Assembly (NCBI RefSeq): GCF_000424385.1 | Contig: NZ_AUJU01000020.1 | Coordinates: forward strand, 1-64,000 | Origin: Butyrivibrio sp. LC3010 | Lineage (GTDB): Bacteria > Bacillota > Clostridia > Lachnospirales > Lachnospiraceae | DNA length: 64,000 nucleotides | Direction: 5' to 3' | Part shown: piece after piece, positions 49,586 to 58,860 of the stretch | How the letters are laid out: each line of letters opens with the position of its first letter | Numbering within the stretch: the stretch's first letter is position 1 | The notes under the pieces: generated by a model | What the model saw: the letters and a program-made list of their open reading frames with translations, nothing else | What the model was told of the DNA's origin: nothing | The model's database searches: none | Program-made: the position numbers and the translations under genes

Positions 49586-50839
49586 ATGAAGGGAATCAAA
49601 AGAATTGGAGCAATGGCACTTGCTACAGCAATGATTATTTCACTTGCAGTGCCCGGCAGCGCTAGAGCAGCTGTTTACAGTACAGCTGAGCAGGTTTATG
49701 ACGTAGATCGTCAGGGTACTTCTTCTATTGAGAATGGTACTGTAAAAGAGAACGTAACAGGAACCATTTACAGAAACAGAATTACAGGTGCTGCTTATGA
49801 TGCAAGCACAAATAATGCTGATGCAGAACGTGCTGCAAAACAATATGTTCAGGACGTGAAGAAGATTGAGGTTGGTACTGATAGCTATTATGGCCTTTCT
49901 ATCAATCCTGAGGTTGGACAGACACTTGACAGCGTAAAAATCAAGAGCGGTAAGGCTAATATTTCAATTAAGCAGTCCTACAAATATGAGACTACAGTAT
50001 ATCCCAGCTATGACTCAAAGACTAAGGAAGTATATTTTAAGAAGAGTGATAACACAAAAGAAGTAATTGCTACTTCTGAAAGTTATCCTACAGATGAGCA
50101 GTTGAAGGCTTGGAAGCGTGTAGATACCAATTATACATATCGTATCTTTGGTAAGAAGCCTGGTAAGGCTAAGATTGAGTACACTGTATCAGGCAAGAAG
50201 ACTAAGGTAAATGTTACAGTATCTGATGATGCAAGAGTATTTAAGGCTGTTTCATATGCAGGTAAGAAGCTTACTCGTGATAATGACAGAAATGCAACTA
50301 ATGCAAATACATGGTATACAAATACCTCTAATAAAGCTGGTATCAACTATGTAACCAAGAAGTCCGGTAAGTTCAAGGCTACTATGGGTAAGAACTATAA
50401 GTTTGTTAAAGCATTTGTTATTAAGAGTACACCTTACGAGGTAAAGACAGATGCAGATTCTCATTCATACAGCAGCAAGTATTATTCATATTCATACAGT
50501 TGGTCAAAATCTCAGACAGCAAGACAGAAGACTACAGGTATTGACCTTAATGGTGATGGTGATACACTTGATACAATCTATGGTATAAATGAGAATAACT
50601 ACTCAGAAGATACAGTACAGGTTGTAGGTAATAACAAGAAGATCACACTTGATACAACACCTATTAAGGATGAGTACACATACACAAGAAATGATGATGG
50701 TCTTGAGTATTCAACAGTTCGTTCTTCACAGAGCAACATGGCTGAGGACACAAGAATTATTGTTGTTTACCAGAACAAGATCACTAAGACATTTGGAACA
50801 AGCTACTTTGATATTACATACAGAACATCTAAGAACTAA
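49586..50839 (+). CDS. Secreted protein, third of three tandem paralogues
   Basis: 417 residues from ATG 49586; GGAGGAGG lies 6 bases before it, which decides against the upstream in-frame start at 49523. The signal peptide KRIGAMALATAMIISLAVPG leads to a beta-rich protein. Shared blocks are YAGKKLTRDNDRNATNANTW, KATMGKNYKFVKAFVIKSTP and IDLNGDGDTLDTIYGINENN, the last an EF-hand-like site. Tyr-, Lys- and Ser-rich, no anchor. It has its own promoter and terminator. It is closest to the first paralogue at the DLNGDGD motif and to the second at the signal peptide. Confidence 0.62.
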   Translation: MKGIKRIGAMALATAMIISLAVPGSARAAVYSTAEQVYDVDRQGTSSIENGTVKENVTGTIYRNRITGAAYDASTNNADAERAAKQYVQDVKKIEVGTDSYYGLSINPEVGQTLDSVKIKSGKANISIKQSYKYETTVYPSYDSKTKEVYFKKSDNTKEVIATSESYPTDEQLKAWKRVDTNYTYRIFGKKPGKAKIEYTVSGKKTKVNVTVSDDARVFKAVSYAGKKLTRDNDRNATNANTWYTNTSNKAGINYVTKKSGKFKATMGKNYKFVKAFVIKSTPYEVKTDADSHSYSSKYYSYSYSWSKSQTARQKTTGIDLNGDGDTLDTIYGINENNYSEDTVQVVGNNKKITLDTTPIKDEYTYTRNDDGLEYSTVRSSQSNMAEDTRIIVVYQNKITKTFGTSYFDITYRTSKN

Positions 50840-50860
50840 TTTAATTAGTTTATAGCGATA

Positions 50861-50894
50861 AATCCTCCGGAAATCATTTTTCGGAGGATTTTTT
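50861..50894 (+). terminator. Intrinsic terminator after the third paralogue
   Basis: A 9-bp AATCCTCCG/CGGAGGATT stem (50861-50869 with 50882-50890), then a T run. The 165 bases to the next gene contain no other clear structure. Confidence 0.85.
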
Positions 50895-51064
50895 GTATTC
50901 AGGATTATATACTAATGCAGCCAATTGCTGCATCCGATTTTGCCAATACAGCAATTGAATAAAACTTCCATAAATAGTAAACTAAGACCTGGATTTAAAA
51001 TCATTATCTATTCTTGGATATTAAATCTATTTGAGGGGAAATATGAAAAGGGAGTTTTTTGGGG

Positions 51065-54000
51065 ATGAGATATGATGCATTTATAAGCTACAGACATGCA
51101 CCTCTTGATATGGAGGTTGCAAAGAGAATTCACACAGGGCTTGAAACTTATAAGATACCGGCTTCTGTGCAGAAAAAGACAGGAAAAAAGAAGATGGGCA
51201 GGGTCTTCAGAGACCAGGAAGAATTGCCCATTGGAAGTGATCTTGATGACAATATTTCAGGCGCTCTCGCCGAATCTAAATATCTGATTGTCATTTGTTC
51301 TCCACGAACACCTGAATCCTATTGGGTTTGTAAGGAAATTGAAAATTTCATAAAGATGCATGACAGGAATCATGTACTTGCTGTTCTGATAGAGGGAGAG
51401 CCATCAGAATCTTTTCCTCCGCAGCTTCTTACTGATGAGGAAGGTAATCCTGTAGAGCCTCTTGCTGCAGATGTAAGAGGTGCTGACAAAAAAGAGCGAA
51501 ACTCTAAGTATAAGACGGAGCTTCTTCGCCTGGCTGCTCCGGTTATTGGCTGTACCTATGATGAACTCAGGCAGCGCCACAGAGAGAGGATGATAAGGAA
51601 GACCATAACTCTTGCGTCATCAGCCGCAGCGGTTATTGCCGTTTCGGGTATGGCATTTGGTATTTATAATGCCGGAGTCGCTTCTAAGATGAAGCAGCTT
51701 GCTGATGAGAAGAGCAGACTTGCTGATGAAATAACTGTCCAATATAAGGGTAAGCAGGAAAATCAGTCCAGATTCTATGCAGAGGAATCACTTTCACTCT
51801 TTGATCAGGGAAACAGAGAAGATGCTGTTCTTGTTGCTATGGAGGGACTGCCTTCGGAAGAAAATGACAGACCTTATGTTCCTGAAGCTGAATACGCACT
51901 TTCAAAAGCACTTTATGCCTATGACAGCGGCAATGATTTATCTTTTGACAGAAATCTGACACACAGTTTGCCTTTGGCATTTATGAAAAGGTCAGATGAT
52001 GCAAGATTACTCGTAACCTTTGATAAAGGGAACAAGGTGTACGTATGGGATACAGAGAACTGGACGCTTAAGACTACCATTGAACCAAGTGTTAATGAAT
52101 TCAATTATTATGAAAATGTAAATACGGCAGATGCTGACGCTTCAGGCGTTTATATAAACACAGACTATGCGCTCACCAAGTATGACTATGATGGGAATGT
52201 CATATATTCGAAGGAAACGGATGATATGGTTGTGGAATGTGAAGTCTGTGAAGATAGCAATAAGGTGATTCTCGTTTGCCATAATTCAATTTTAATACTT
52301 GATGCAGGTTCAGGTGAGGTACAGAAAACTATCGAAGAATCCACAGGAATTACCTTTAAAAAGGGTGGAAAGTATATTGCTGATAAAGGAATTTATGCAG
52401 CACAGCATTACAGTGATGATGAAAATGCTGATAATTATTTTTCACTGATAAATATCGGGGATGGCACAAAAACTGATACAAAATTGTCTGAAGGTTTCAG
52501 CCTTGATTTTGGCATTACTGATAATGGAAACTATGCGGTTTTATCATGTAATGGAGATATTTTGCATAATGGACTGACCCATACGGTTCTGGATTTGATT
52601 GATAAAAATGGCAATTTAGTGTGGTCAAGAGATCTTGATGCTGATGCCAGCAATATACTGAGTTTTGTTGCTATAGTCAAAGCACACCAGTATGAAAAAG
52701 ACGGAGTTACGAATTCAGATATAGTAGTTACAGTTGAATCAGATGCTTTTACTATAGATGAATCTACAGGTGAGATAAAGGCAGAGTTCAATCTTCCCGG
52801 AGATGCAACCATGCTTGCTCTTTCTGTTGGAGTGCCCTATGGAAGAGTTGGATATAATCAGGGAAACATTGATTTTGTAGATTTTTCTACAGGCAAAATT
52901 CATTCAGAATTCAGTTTTGAAACAAATGCTTCCGTCAGAGAAGCAGTAGTCTTGCAACATGGACTTGCCTTTAATTCTTTTTCATCTCCTGATGTACATG
53001 TTCTGTCATGGCATGAAGCTCCTGATGCAAAAGAGTTTATGGTTTTTAATGATGATATGAAAGTATTTTCCGTATCAGACGATTCAAAATATCTGGCTAT
53101 GGGCGCCAGTAGGGAATATGGTAAAGTCTCTATCTATGACAGAGAAGGAAATGTGATTTATTCCTATGATCAGGGTGATTCGATTAAGAATGTTGTTTTC
53201 AGAGGCAATGCAGCATTTATATACGATAGCGGAATTATTGTAAAAATCGATCTTACATCAAAGAGTGCTGAGGAATACCGTCTTCAGGATTATGACTTTG
53301 ACATTAATTTTTTTGATGTGAATTTATCTGCTGATGGCAATACTGCTGCTATATGGAGTGGTAGGAAACTGCTGATTCTTGATCTGGAGAAGAAGGAAAA
53401 GCTTGCACTTATTGAAACAGAGAATCAGATAGGAGCTGCGATTCCTGCGGCAGATAAAAACACCGTCTATATAATCGAGGGAGGAAAAACACTTTATAAA
53501 ACAGAGATTGCTACAGGTGAGAATACAATTCTTGGTGATGACAACCTTCGAATGGTGATAAACAGCTCTAACATGAACTATATGACGCTTAGTCCCGATG
53601 GAAAGTATCTTGCCATTACATGCATGGATGGAAATGTAAGAATTGTTGATATTAAAAGTCTTGCAACAGTTGAAGTTATTCCTATGGATGCTTATTACCA
53701 GGCATATGTTTCATTTACAAGCGACAATAAACATCTTGTGATGCAGGGCGATGATTATAAGGTTCGCATATGGGATATGGACAGCAGGGAAATTGTAAAT
53801 TCTGTTGATACGGGCGTAAAGGTAAGATGTATTGTCTGTGATGAAGACAGTAAGCTAATGGCTGTCTGCTCAGGATATGGAATGCTTTTGTATGAAACGG
53901 ATACCTATGGCTGCGTAGCTGATATTGATAGAGGAATGGCATATTTTACTGATGATGATTCCATACTTATAAGCAGTGACAGGATGGATTTGAAATGCAC

Positions 54001-54100
54001 TCAGTATAAGAACTATAAGCAGCTGATAGAGGAAGCAAAGAAGCAGTTTGCAGGAGCAGTACTCAGTGCTGAGAAAAAGGTTAAATACAACATTAATTAA
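51065..54100 (+). CDS. TIR domain, transmembrane helix and WD40-like repeats
   Basis: 1011 residues. The TIR domain (about 1-150) has MRYDAFISYRHAP, RVFRDQEELPIGSDL, LIVICSPRTPESYWV and CKEIENF, where Glu91 sits at the position of the catalytic glutamate of NAD-cleaving TIR enzymes. A transmembrane helix follows (about 182-204), then a short coiled coil. From about 290 to 1000 comes a repetitive beta region with WDTENWTLK and KVRIWDMDSREIV motifs, as in WD40 propellers. ATG 51065 fits the family; TTG 51059 adds two residues. A GGGAG site is near. It probably senses a ligand with the propeller and signals with the TIR domain. First gene of a three-gene run. Confidence 0.85.
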   Translation: MRYDAFISYRHAPLDMEVAKRIHTGLETYKIPASVQKKTGKKKMGRVFRDQEELPIGSDLDDNISGALAESKYLIVICSPRTPESYWVCKEIENFIKMHDRNHVLAVLIEGEPSESFPPQLLTDEEGNPVEPLAADVRGADKKERNSKYKTELLRLAAPVIGCTYDELRQRHRERMIRKTITLASSAAAVIAVSGMAFGIYNAGVASKMKQLADEKSRLADEITVQYKGKQENQSRFYAEESLSLFDQGNREDAVLVAMEGLPSEENDRPYVPEAEYALSKALYAYDSGNDLSFDRNLTHSLPLAFMKRSDDARLLVTFDKGNKVYVWDTENWTLKTTIEPSVNEFNYYENVNTADADASGVYINTDYALTKYDYDGNVIYSKETDDMVVECEVCEDSNKVILVCHNSILILDAGSGEVQKTIEESTGITFKKGGKYIADKGIYAAQHYSDDENADNYFSLINIGDGTKTDTKLSEGFSLDFGITDNGNYAVLSCNGDILHNGLTHTVLDLIDKNGNLVWSRDLDADASNILSFVAIVKAHQYEKDGVTNSDIVVTVESDAFTIDESTGEIKAEFNLPGDATMLALSVGVPYGRVGYNQGNIDFVDFSTGKIHSEFSFETNASVREAVVLQHGLAFNSFSSPDVHVLSWHEAPDAKEFMVFNDDMKVFSVSDDSKYLAMGASREYGKVSIYDREGNVIYSYDQGDSIKNVVFRGNAAFIYDSGIIVKIDLTSKSAEEYRLQDYDFDINFFDVNLSADGNTAAIWSGRKLLILDLEKKEKLALIETENQIGAAIPAADKNTVYIIEGGKTLYKTEIATGENTILGDDNLRMVINSSNMNYMTLSPDGKYLAITCMDGNVRIVDIKSLATVEVIPMDAYYQAYVSFTSDNKHLVMQGDDYKVRIWDMDSREIVNSVDTGVKVRCIVCDEDSKLMAVCSGYGMLLYETDTYGCVADIDRGMAYFTDDDSILISSDRMDLKCTQYKNYKQLIEEAKKQFAGAVLSAEKKVKYNIN

Positions 54101-54177
54101 GTTTTATATGTAATGTACTTATCTGGCTGAAAAAAGTTAACAATAAAAGATATGGTATCAATAAAGGAAGAATTTTA

Positions 54178-55992
54178 ATGGAAAGTATTTTGATAATTCT
54201 GATTTCGGCTGCAATCTTTTTTGCAATAGCATTGTGGCTTGCGATAGATAGTGAACATATAGCAAAATGGACACAGATAGCTTTTTTCATAGCTATTATA
54301 GGCGGACTATTTATATACGGCTCTATAAATTCGTTTATATACGGTGCTGAGCCTCTGAGCGCTGTTCTGAGGACTGTTGTTGACCTTGGAAAAATGTTTG
54401 GTAATACAGGTGGCGATAATTTTGAGAAGTTCAAAAATGCTGTCGGTATAAATCCGGGACTTTCGGTTTTTTACTGGCTCATACACTTCTTTGCTTACTA
54501 TTCACTGGTAAGCGCAGTCATTCTTCTTATCGGTGATAACGTACTTAGGAAAATGCGTATATTTTTCCTGAAGATTCATGACATTGAAATCATCTATGGT
54601 ATCAATGAGCATACCATAAATACAGGAAGAGAACTTGTAAAAAATGACAAGGCCTCCGTGGTATTTGTTGGAAACGGAGCAGGGTATGAATCAACTATCA
54701 GATGCATGGGAGGAATCTGTTTTTCTGATAATGATGCGAAAAAGCCTACGAAAAAGTTTTTGAAAAGATTATCTCTTAAGAGATATAAAGGGAAAATCCG
54801 CATAAGTGCACTGTCAGTCAATGAAGATGCGAATTTTGATTATGCTTCAAAGATGATGAAATGCCTTCAGGAATTCGGAATCAGCCCGGTTCAGACTGAG
54901 CTTGTACTTTTTGGCAGGGAGGATATAGAGAATAATTATTTTCAGGCGTTGGGGAACACCTATGGTTATGGAAGTGTTTTTGCTTTTAATTCCCCGGAGC
55001 TTACAGCTAGAATTCTTCTTAGGAAATATCCTGTATGTAACACGATTCCCTTTAATTCAAAGGCAAAAGCTGAAAGAGATGTGAGCGCCCTTATCATAGG
55101 TTTTGGACATGTAGGGCAGGAGCTTCTTAGAAGAATTGTCTCAGGTGGCCAGTTTGAAGGAAGCGAGTTCAAGGTTTGCGTTTTTGATCCTAATGTTCAT
55201 AAAAAGGACGGTTTTTACAGAGTCCGCTATGAAGCGATGCTGGAAAATTATGATATTTCTTTTATGCCTTATGACGGCAGGAGCTCTCAGCTCACTGATT
55301 ATGTAAAAGAAAATGCGGCTAATCTTACAAGCATATACATCACAGTTGGTAATGAATCCGCAGGTCGCGATATGGCATATGGAATACATGAGATATTATC
55401 AAAGGCAGGATGTCAGGCACCTATTTATCAGTGCTGTGACGGCTCGGTTATTTATTATAAGGAAGATATGCATTGTGAGATAACCGATACTTTTGCACCT
55501 GAAATTATTTATGACAGAAATATCGATCAGCTGGCGAGAGAAATAAATCATTTTTACAGGGGAGATGCAGAGGCTGCAGATGAGCAGTGGAAGGACTGTG
55601 CATACTTTGACAGAATGAGCTGCAGAGCCAGTGCGGACTATTTATCAGGGCTTATAGGCAGGCTGGGAATTTCAGGCTCTGAAGAAATCACTCCGGAATG
55701 TATGGAGAATCTGGCGAAATCTGAACATGAGAGATGGTGCGCTTTTCACTATTCCATGGGCTACAGATGCATGACAGAGGACGAGATCAAAGCCAGAGAA
55801 GAGCAGTATAAACAGGATAAATCCACCAGAATCACCAAAGATAATGCTAATAAAATTCATGCGTGCTTGATACCATGGGACGATCTGGATGAGCTTTCCC
55901 GTTTTGAAAATTCTGTAACAGGAAAAAATCTTGATTATAAACAAATGGATAGGGATAATATTGTGACAATGGTTAAGCTATTATTAGATTAA
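54178..55992 (+). CDS. Membrane protein with two Rossmann/RCK-like domains and a RyR-like C-terminus
   Basis: 604 residues. Three transmembrane helices (about 3-22, 33-55, 96-118) are followed by two NAD-binding-like Rossmann folds, the first at IEIIYGINEHTINTGREL (137-153) and the second at ALIIGFGHVGQELLRRIVSG (304-323; GxGxxG intact). The C-terminus (about 510-600) fits the RyR (ryanodine receptor) repeat: LAKSEHERWCAFHYSMGYR, HACLIPWDDLDELSR and a closing MDRDNIVTMVKLLLD. It looks like a regulated channel or transporter-associated protein. It starts 78 bases after the TIR gene and ends 25 before the esterase. I infer a nucleotide-gated membrane effector. Confidence 0.72.
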   Translation: MESILIILISAAIFFAIALWLAIDSEHIAKWTQIAFFIAIIGGLFIYGSINSFIYGAEPLSAVLRTVVDLGKMFGNTGGDNFEKFKNAVGINPGLSVFYWLIHFFAYYSLVSAVILLIGDNVLRKMRIFFLKIHDIEIIYGINEHTINTGRELVKNDKASVVFVGNGAGYESTIRCMGGICFSDNDAKKPTKKFLKRLSLKRYKGKIRISALSVNEDANFDYASKMMKCLQEFGISPVQTELVLFGREDIENNYFQALGNTYGYGSVFAFNSPELTARILLRKYPVCNTIPFNSKAKAERDVSALIIGFGHVGQELLRRIVSGGQFEGSEFKVCVFDPNVHKKDGFYRVRYEAMLENYDISFMPYDGRSSQLTDYVKENAANLTSIYITVGNESAGRDMAYGIHEILSKAGCQAPIYQCCDGSVIYYKEDMHCEITDTFAPEIIYDRNIDQLAREINHFYRGDAEAADEQWKDCAYFDRMSCRASADYLSGLIGRLGISGSEEITPECMENLAKSEHERWCAFHYSMGYRCMTEDEIKAREEQYKQDKSTRITKDNANKIHACLIPWDDLDELSRFENSVTGKNLDYKQMDRDNIVTMVKLLLD

Positions 55993-56016
55993 CAAAAAAA
56001 GAGGGGGATCATTATC

Positions 56017-57642
56017 ATGAATATTATTAAGAAAATCACATTGCTTGGCGTGACTCTTACCAGTGCATCTGCACTTTTGGCATGTTCTTCAATAAGTAGT
56101 GAAGGTGCATCTGAATCAGATTGGCAGACGGAAAATGAAAACTATGAGAATGAGAACAGTAGTCAGGAAGATTCTGAAGGAGAATCCGGTTTTGCTGTAA
56201 GTAAAGACTATGGAGATAAGACGCAGGAAGCTCTGTGGGATTTGAGCAATGTTTTCAATGATTACAGGGAGAGTGCCATGGCAGATCCTGTGAGGCAAAT
56301 GGAAGTAACTCCAGTATCTAAGACACTTTCAACTACAAGTGGTGAGAGTGATCCTTATGATATCTGTACCATTGAAATGAATGGTCGCAGGATGCAATAT
56401 ACCATGGAAATAATAGGTGAGCCTGATGATGAAGGTATGTATCCTTTGTACATCACTATGCACGGCGGCGGTGAATCAACAGCTGAGGAAAATAATGAGC
56501 AGTGGATAGCAATGATGAATTATTATCGCGATTCAGTGCAAAATGGAATTTATGTAGCTGTAAGAGGTATGGAAGATGTATGGAATATGCATTTTTTGGA
56601 AGATTCGTATCCTATGTATGACAGGCTTATTGAGGATATGATACTTCTTGAAAATGCTGATCCCAACAGGGTTTATCTTCTGGGATTTTCTGCAGGAGGT
56701 GACGGAGTATATGCTGTTGCTCCAAGGATGGCAGACAGATTCGCTGCAGTTAATATGTCATCCGGCCATCCCAATGATGTTAGTCTTCTTAATTTATCAA
56801 ATCTTCCTATAGAGATTCAGGTGGGAATAAGGGACTACTACAGTGCTTCTGCAAAAAGGTCACTGCGTGGTGCAGAATTCGAGGACATTCTTAATGGATA
56901 TAGTGAAGCTTTTGGTTTCGGCTATTCTCACAGAGTGCTGGTTCATGTTCCTCAGGGTCATGGAATCAATGACAATTATGTAGTAAATGATGAATTTATT
57001 GAGGAGTATGGTCTGCAGGATGAGGATCCGGCAAAGCTTTATCCTCACGTTCTTAAACATCCGGAAGAATTTGCAAGAAGAGCAGAGGATGAGGACTGGT
57101 TATCTGCTTTTATGAATATTCTTGAAGAGGTTTCCGGCAAAACATCCTGCTCAGAGCTGTCTTATGAGTCTCCGGATGGACTTGATGACAAACTATTTGA
57201 GTATGTGACAAACGACCTGAATATGGAAGTTGTAGAGGAAAGAGATACTGATGCGGTTCACTATGTGAACGACTATCAGCGTGAACCTTTACCACAGTCA
57301 TTTATCTGGGATCTCGGTACGAGAGCGGATAGTAGAAACGATAATGCTTTTTACTGGTTAAAGGCAGATAAATCCGTGAATCAGGGAGTAATTGAAGCGG
57401 TTTTTGACAAAGAGAATAATACAGTATATTTGGATGAGATTGATGACGTTAACGGAGAGATTACCATTTTAGCAAATCCTCTGATGATGGATTTTGACAG
57501 ACCTTTGACCGTGCAGACTCCGAATGAAGAAATTACTGTTGACTTAAAACCGGATAAAAAGATAATGGAAGAATCAGTTAAAGAAACAGGTGATTTTAAC
57601 CTTGCATGGGCAGATGAAGTAACTGTTTCATTAAACAAATAA
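56017..57642 (+). CDS. Lipoprotein esterase (alpha/beta hydrolase)
   Basis: 541 residues. The lipobox SASALLAC places the mature N-terminus at Cys23. An acidic Ser/Glu linker is followed by an alpha/beta hydrolase of the PHB-depolymerase/esterase type. It has the oxyanion motif YITMHGGGE, nucleophile elbow LLGFSAGGDG (Ser near 228) and a histidine in VPQGHGINDN. A beta-rich C-terminal domain (about 420-541) follows. GAGGGG precedes the ATG. It lies 25 bases behind the RyR-like gene, in the same orientation, so it is probably part of that operon. The substrate is unknown. Confidence 0.78.
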   Translation: MNIIKKITLLGVTLTSASALLACSSISSEGASESDWQTENENYENENSSQEDSEGESGFAVSKDYGDKTQEALWDLSNVFNDYRESAMADPVRQMEVTPVSKTLSTTSGESDPYDICTIEMNGRRMQYTMEIIGEPDDEGMYPLYITMHGGGESTAEENNEQWIAMMNYYRDSVQNGIYVAVRGMEDVWNMHFLEDSYPMYDRLIEDMILLENADPNRVYLLGFSAGGDGVYAVAPRMADRFAAVNMSSGHPNDVSLLNLSNLPIEIQVGIRDYYSASAKRSLRGAEFEDILNGYSEAFGFGYSHRVLVHVPQGHGINDNYVVNDEFIEEYGLQDEDPAKLYPHVLKHPEEFARRAEDEDWLSAFMNILEEVSGKTSCSELSYESPDGLDDKLFEYVTNDLNMEVVEERDTDAVHYVNDYQREPLPQSFIWDLGTRADSRNDNAFYWLKADKSVNQGVIEAVFDKENNTVYLDEIDDVNGEITILANPLMMDFDRPLTVQTPNEEITVDLKPDKKIMEESVKETGDFNLAWADEVTVSLNK

Positions 57643-57653
57643 AAATGTATCTA

Positions 57654-57698
57654 TGCCACAAAAATCTTGGTTCATCTAAAAGAATTTTGTGGCAAAAA
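57654..57698 (+). terminator. Intrinsic terminator closing the TIR/RyR/esterase operon
   Basis: TGCCACAAAAAT pairs with ATTTTGTGGCA (57654-57665 with 57683-57693), then an A/T-rich end. It marks the end of the three-gene run. Confidence 0.72.
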
Positions 57699-57815
57699 TT
57701 TTGCTGCTTTTTATCCGGGATGATTATTTTTTATGGAATAAATAATGGTTACAGTAAAAAATTAGTGAAAAATCATTATATTCCATAATTTTGGATTTAT
57801 GTTATTATATGGGTT

Positions 57816-58544
57816 ATGAAAGAAAGAGATGAAAGCAGAACTTACGTCAGAAGAGAAGTTCGTGCGGGTTATAGGAAAGAACTTAAGAAATTTATAAGCG
57901 AAGGAAAAGGTCATTACAAGTGCAGATTTGCTGAGCTTGCCTATGATATGGGTGATATGTACCGGAAGGGTATAGGAGGTCCGGTTGATACAGCTAAGGC
58001 ATATTCTTACTATCTGCAGGCTGAATATGCGATGCAGTTGAGACTACAGGTTAAGAGAAGCAGTGAAGACGAGGCACTTCTTGCCAGAGTCAGACTTGCT
58101 CTTACCAAGCTTCGGAGAAAACTGGGTTATGGCAGTGAGAAGCTTTATTGCAGTACACATCCCTTTGTACTTTATCAGGCACTTGATGAAGGTCATGACC
58201 TTATGGTTTCCTTCAGACCACTTAAGAGCGGACGTATCAAAATTGTAGGTGCGAGAATTCCCAAGGCAGGAAGAGAAGAGAACAAAAATTCAAGAATGCT
58301 GATCACATACGACAGATTTCATTACTGTGAGCTCAGAGATTTTGTAATAACCTATGCGCAGAATGTTCAGGGCTTATGGTTTGAGGGAAATGAGGACTGT
58401 ATCAGGGTGGATTCTATAACACTCACAATTGATGAGATGTTTGGAAATAGGTGCGAATTCTATTATCACGGGAAACTGGTTGCTTATATCTTTGCAGAAG
58501 ACTATGTTGTTAGTTCGGGTAGACCGCGATATATGAGATTTTAA
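57816..58544 (+). CDS. Sel1-repeat-like protein, unknown function
   Basis: 242 residues. The N-terminal region is basic. A single Sel1-type repeat can be seen (LAYDMGDMYRKGIGGPVDTA, then KAYSYYLQAEYAM, about 44-78). The rest is mixed alpha-beta with no motif that I recognise. No signal peptide or membrane segment. The ATG at 57816 has no clear ribosome site and lies close to a possible -10 sequence, so translation may be leaderless or begin later. A terminator follows at 58707. Confidence 0.6.
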   Translation: MKERDESRTYVRREVRAGYRKELKKFISEGKGHYKCRFAELAYDMGDMYRKGIGGPVDTAKAYSYYLQAEYAMQLRLQVKRSSEDEALLARVRLALTKLRRKLGYGSEKLYCSTHPFVLYQALDEGHDLMVSFRPLKSGRIKIVGARIPKAGREENKNSRMLITYDRFHYCELRDFVITYAQNVQGLWFEGNEDCIRVDSITLTIDEMFGNRCEFYYHGKLVAYIFAEDYVVSSGRPRYMRF

Positions 58545-58706
58545 ATTGGAAACTATTTGTAAAAAATCTGAAAAAAAGCCATAAAATATATTGTATTATG
58601 GGTTTGGTGTGATAAAATCTAGATATATCAAGAATGATAAGTTCAGAGTGCACATTTTAGTGTACGAAATATAAATCGTTCTGCGGTTTATAGAATTATG
58701 AGGGAG

Positions 58707-58740
58707 AAAGAACCGGTGCCAATATCGCGCCGGCTCTTTT
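58707..58740 (+). terminator. Intrinsic terminator between 57816 gene and the convergent coiled-coil gene
   Basis: AGAACCGGTGC pairs with GCGCCGGCTCT (58708-58718 with 58726-58736; two G-T pairs), then four T. Nothing else was seen in 58545-58706. Confidence 0.7.
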
Positions 58741-58743
58741 GCT

Positions 58744-58860
58744 TTATTCATTTTCAGCATCTTCAAGCACATTTTGAGTGCTTTATTCAATCTCTACGAA
58801 TTCAAGTACATTTTTGATTGTTTATTCATTCTCTGCATCTTCAAGAACATTTTCAATTTT
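58744..58860 (-). repeat. Three tandem 39-base units, each 12 codons plus a stop
   Basis: On the minus strand the last 13 codons of the coiled-coil gene (KIENVLEDAENE, TAA) are followed by two further 39-base units in the same frame: TIKNVLEFVEIE, TAA, and STQNVLEDAENE, TAA. Stops lie at 58822-58824, 58783-58785 and 58744-58746. The unit is exactly 39 bases, the third copy is closer to the first than the middle one is, and the coding frame is kept. Confidence 0.85.

Noticed and set aside
58596..58790. A 64-codon minus-strand frame next to the coiled-coil gene
   Set aside because: It runs through the 39-base repeats and the terminator in another frame than the repeat units, with no ribosome site.
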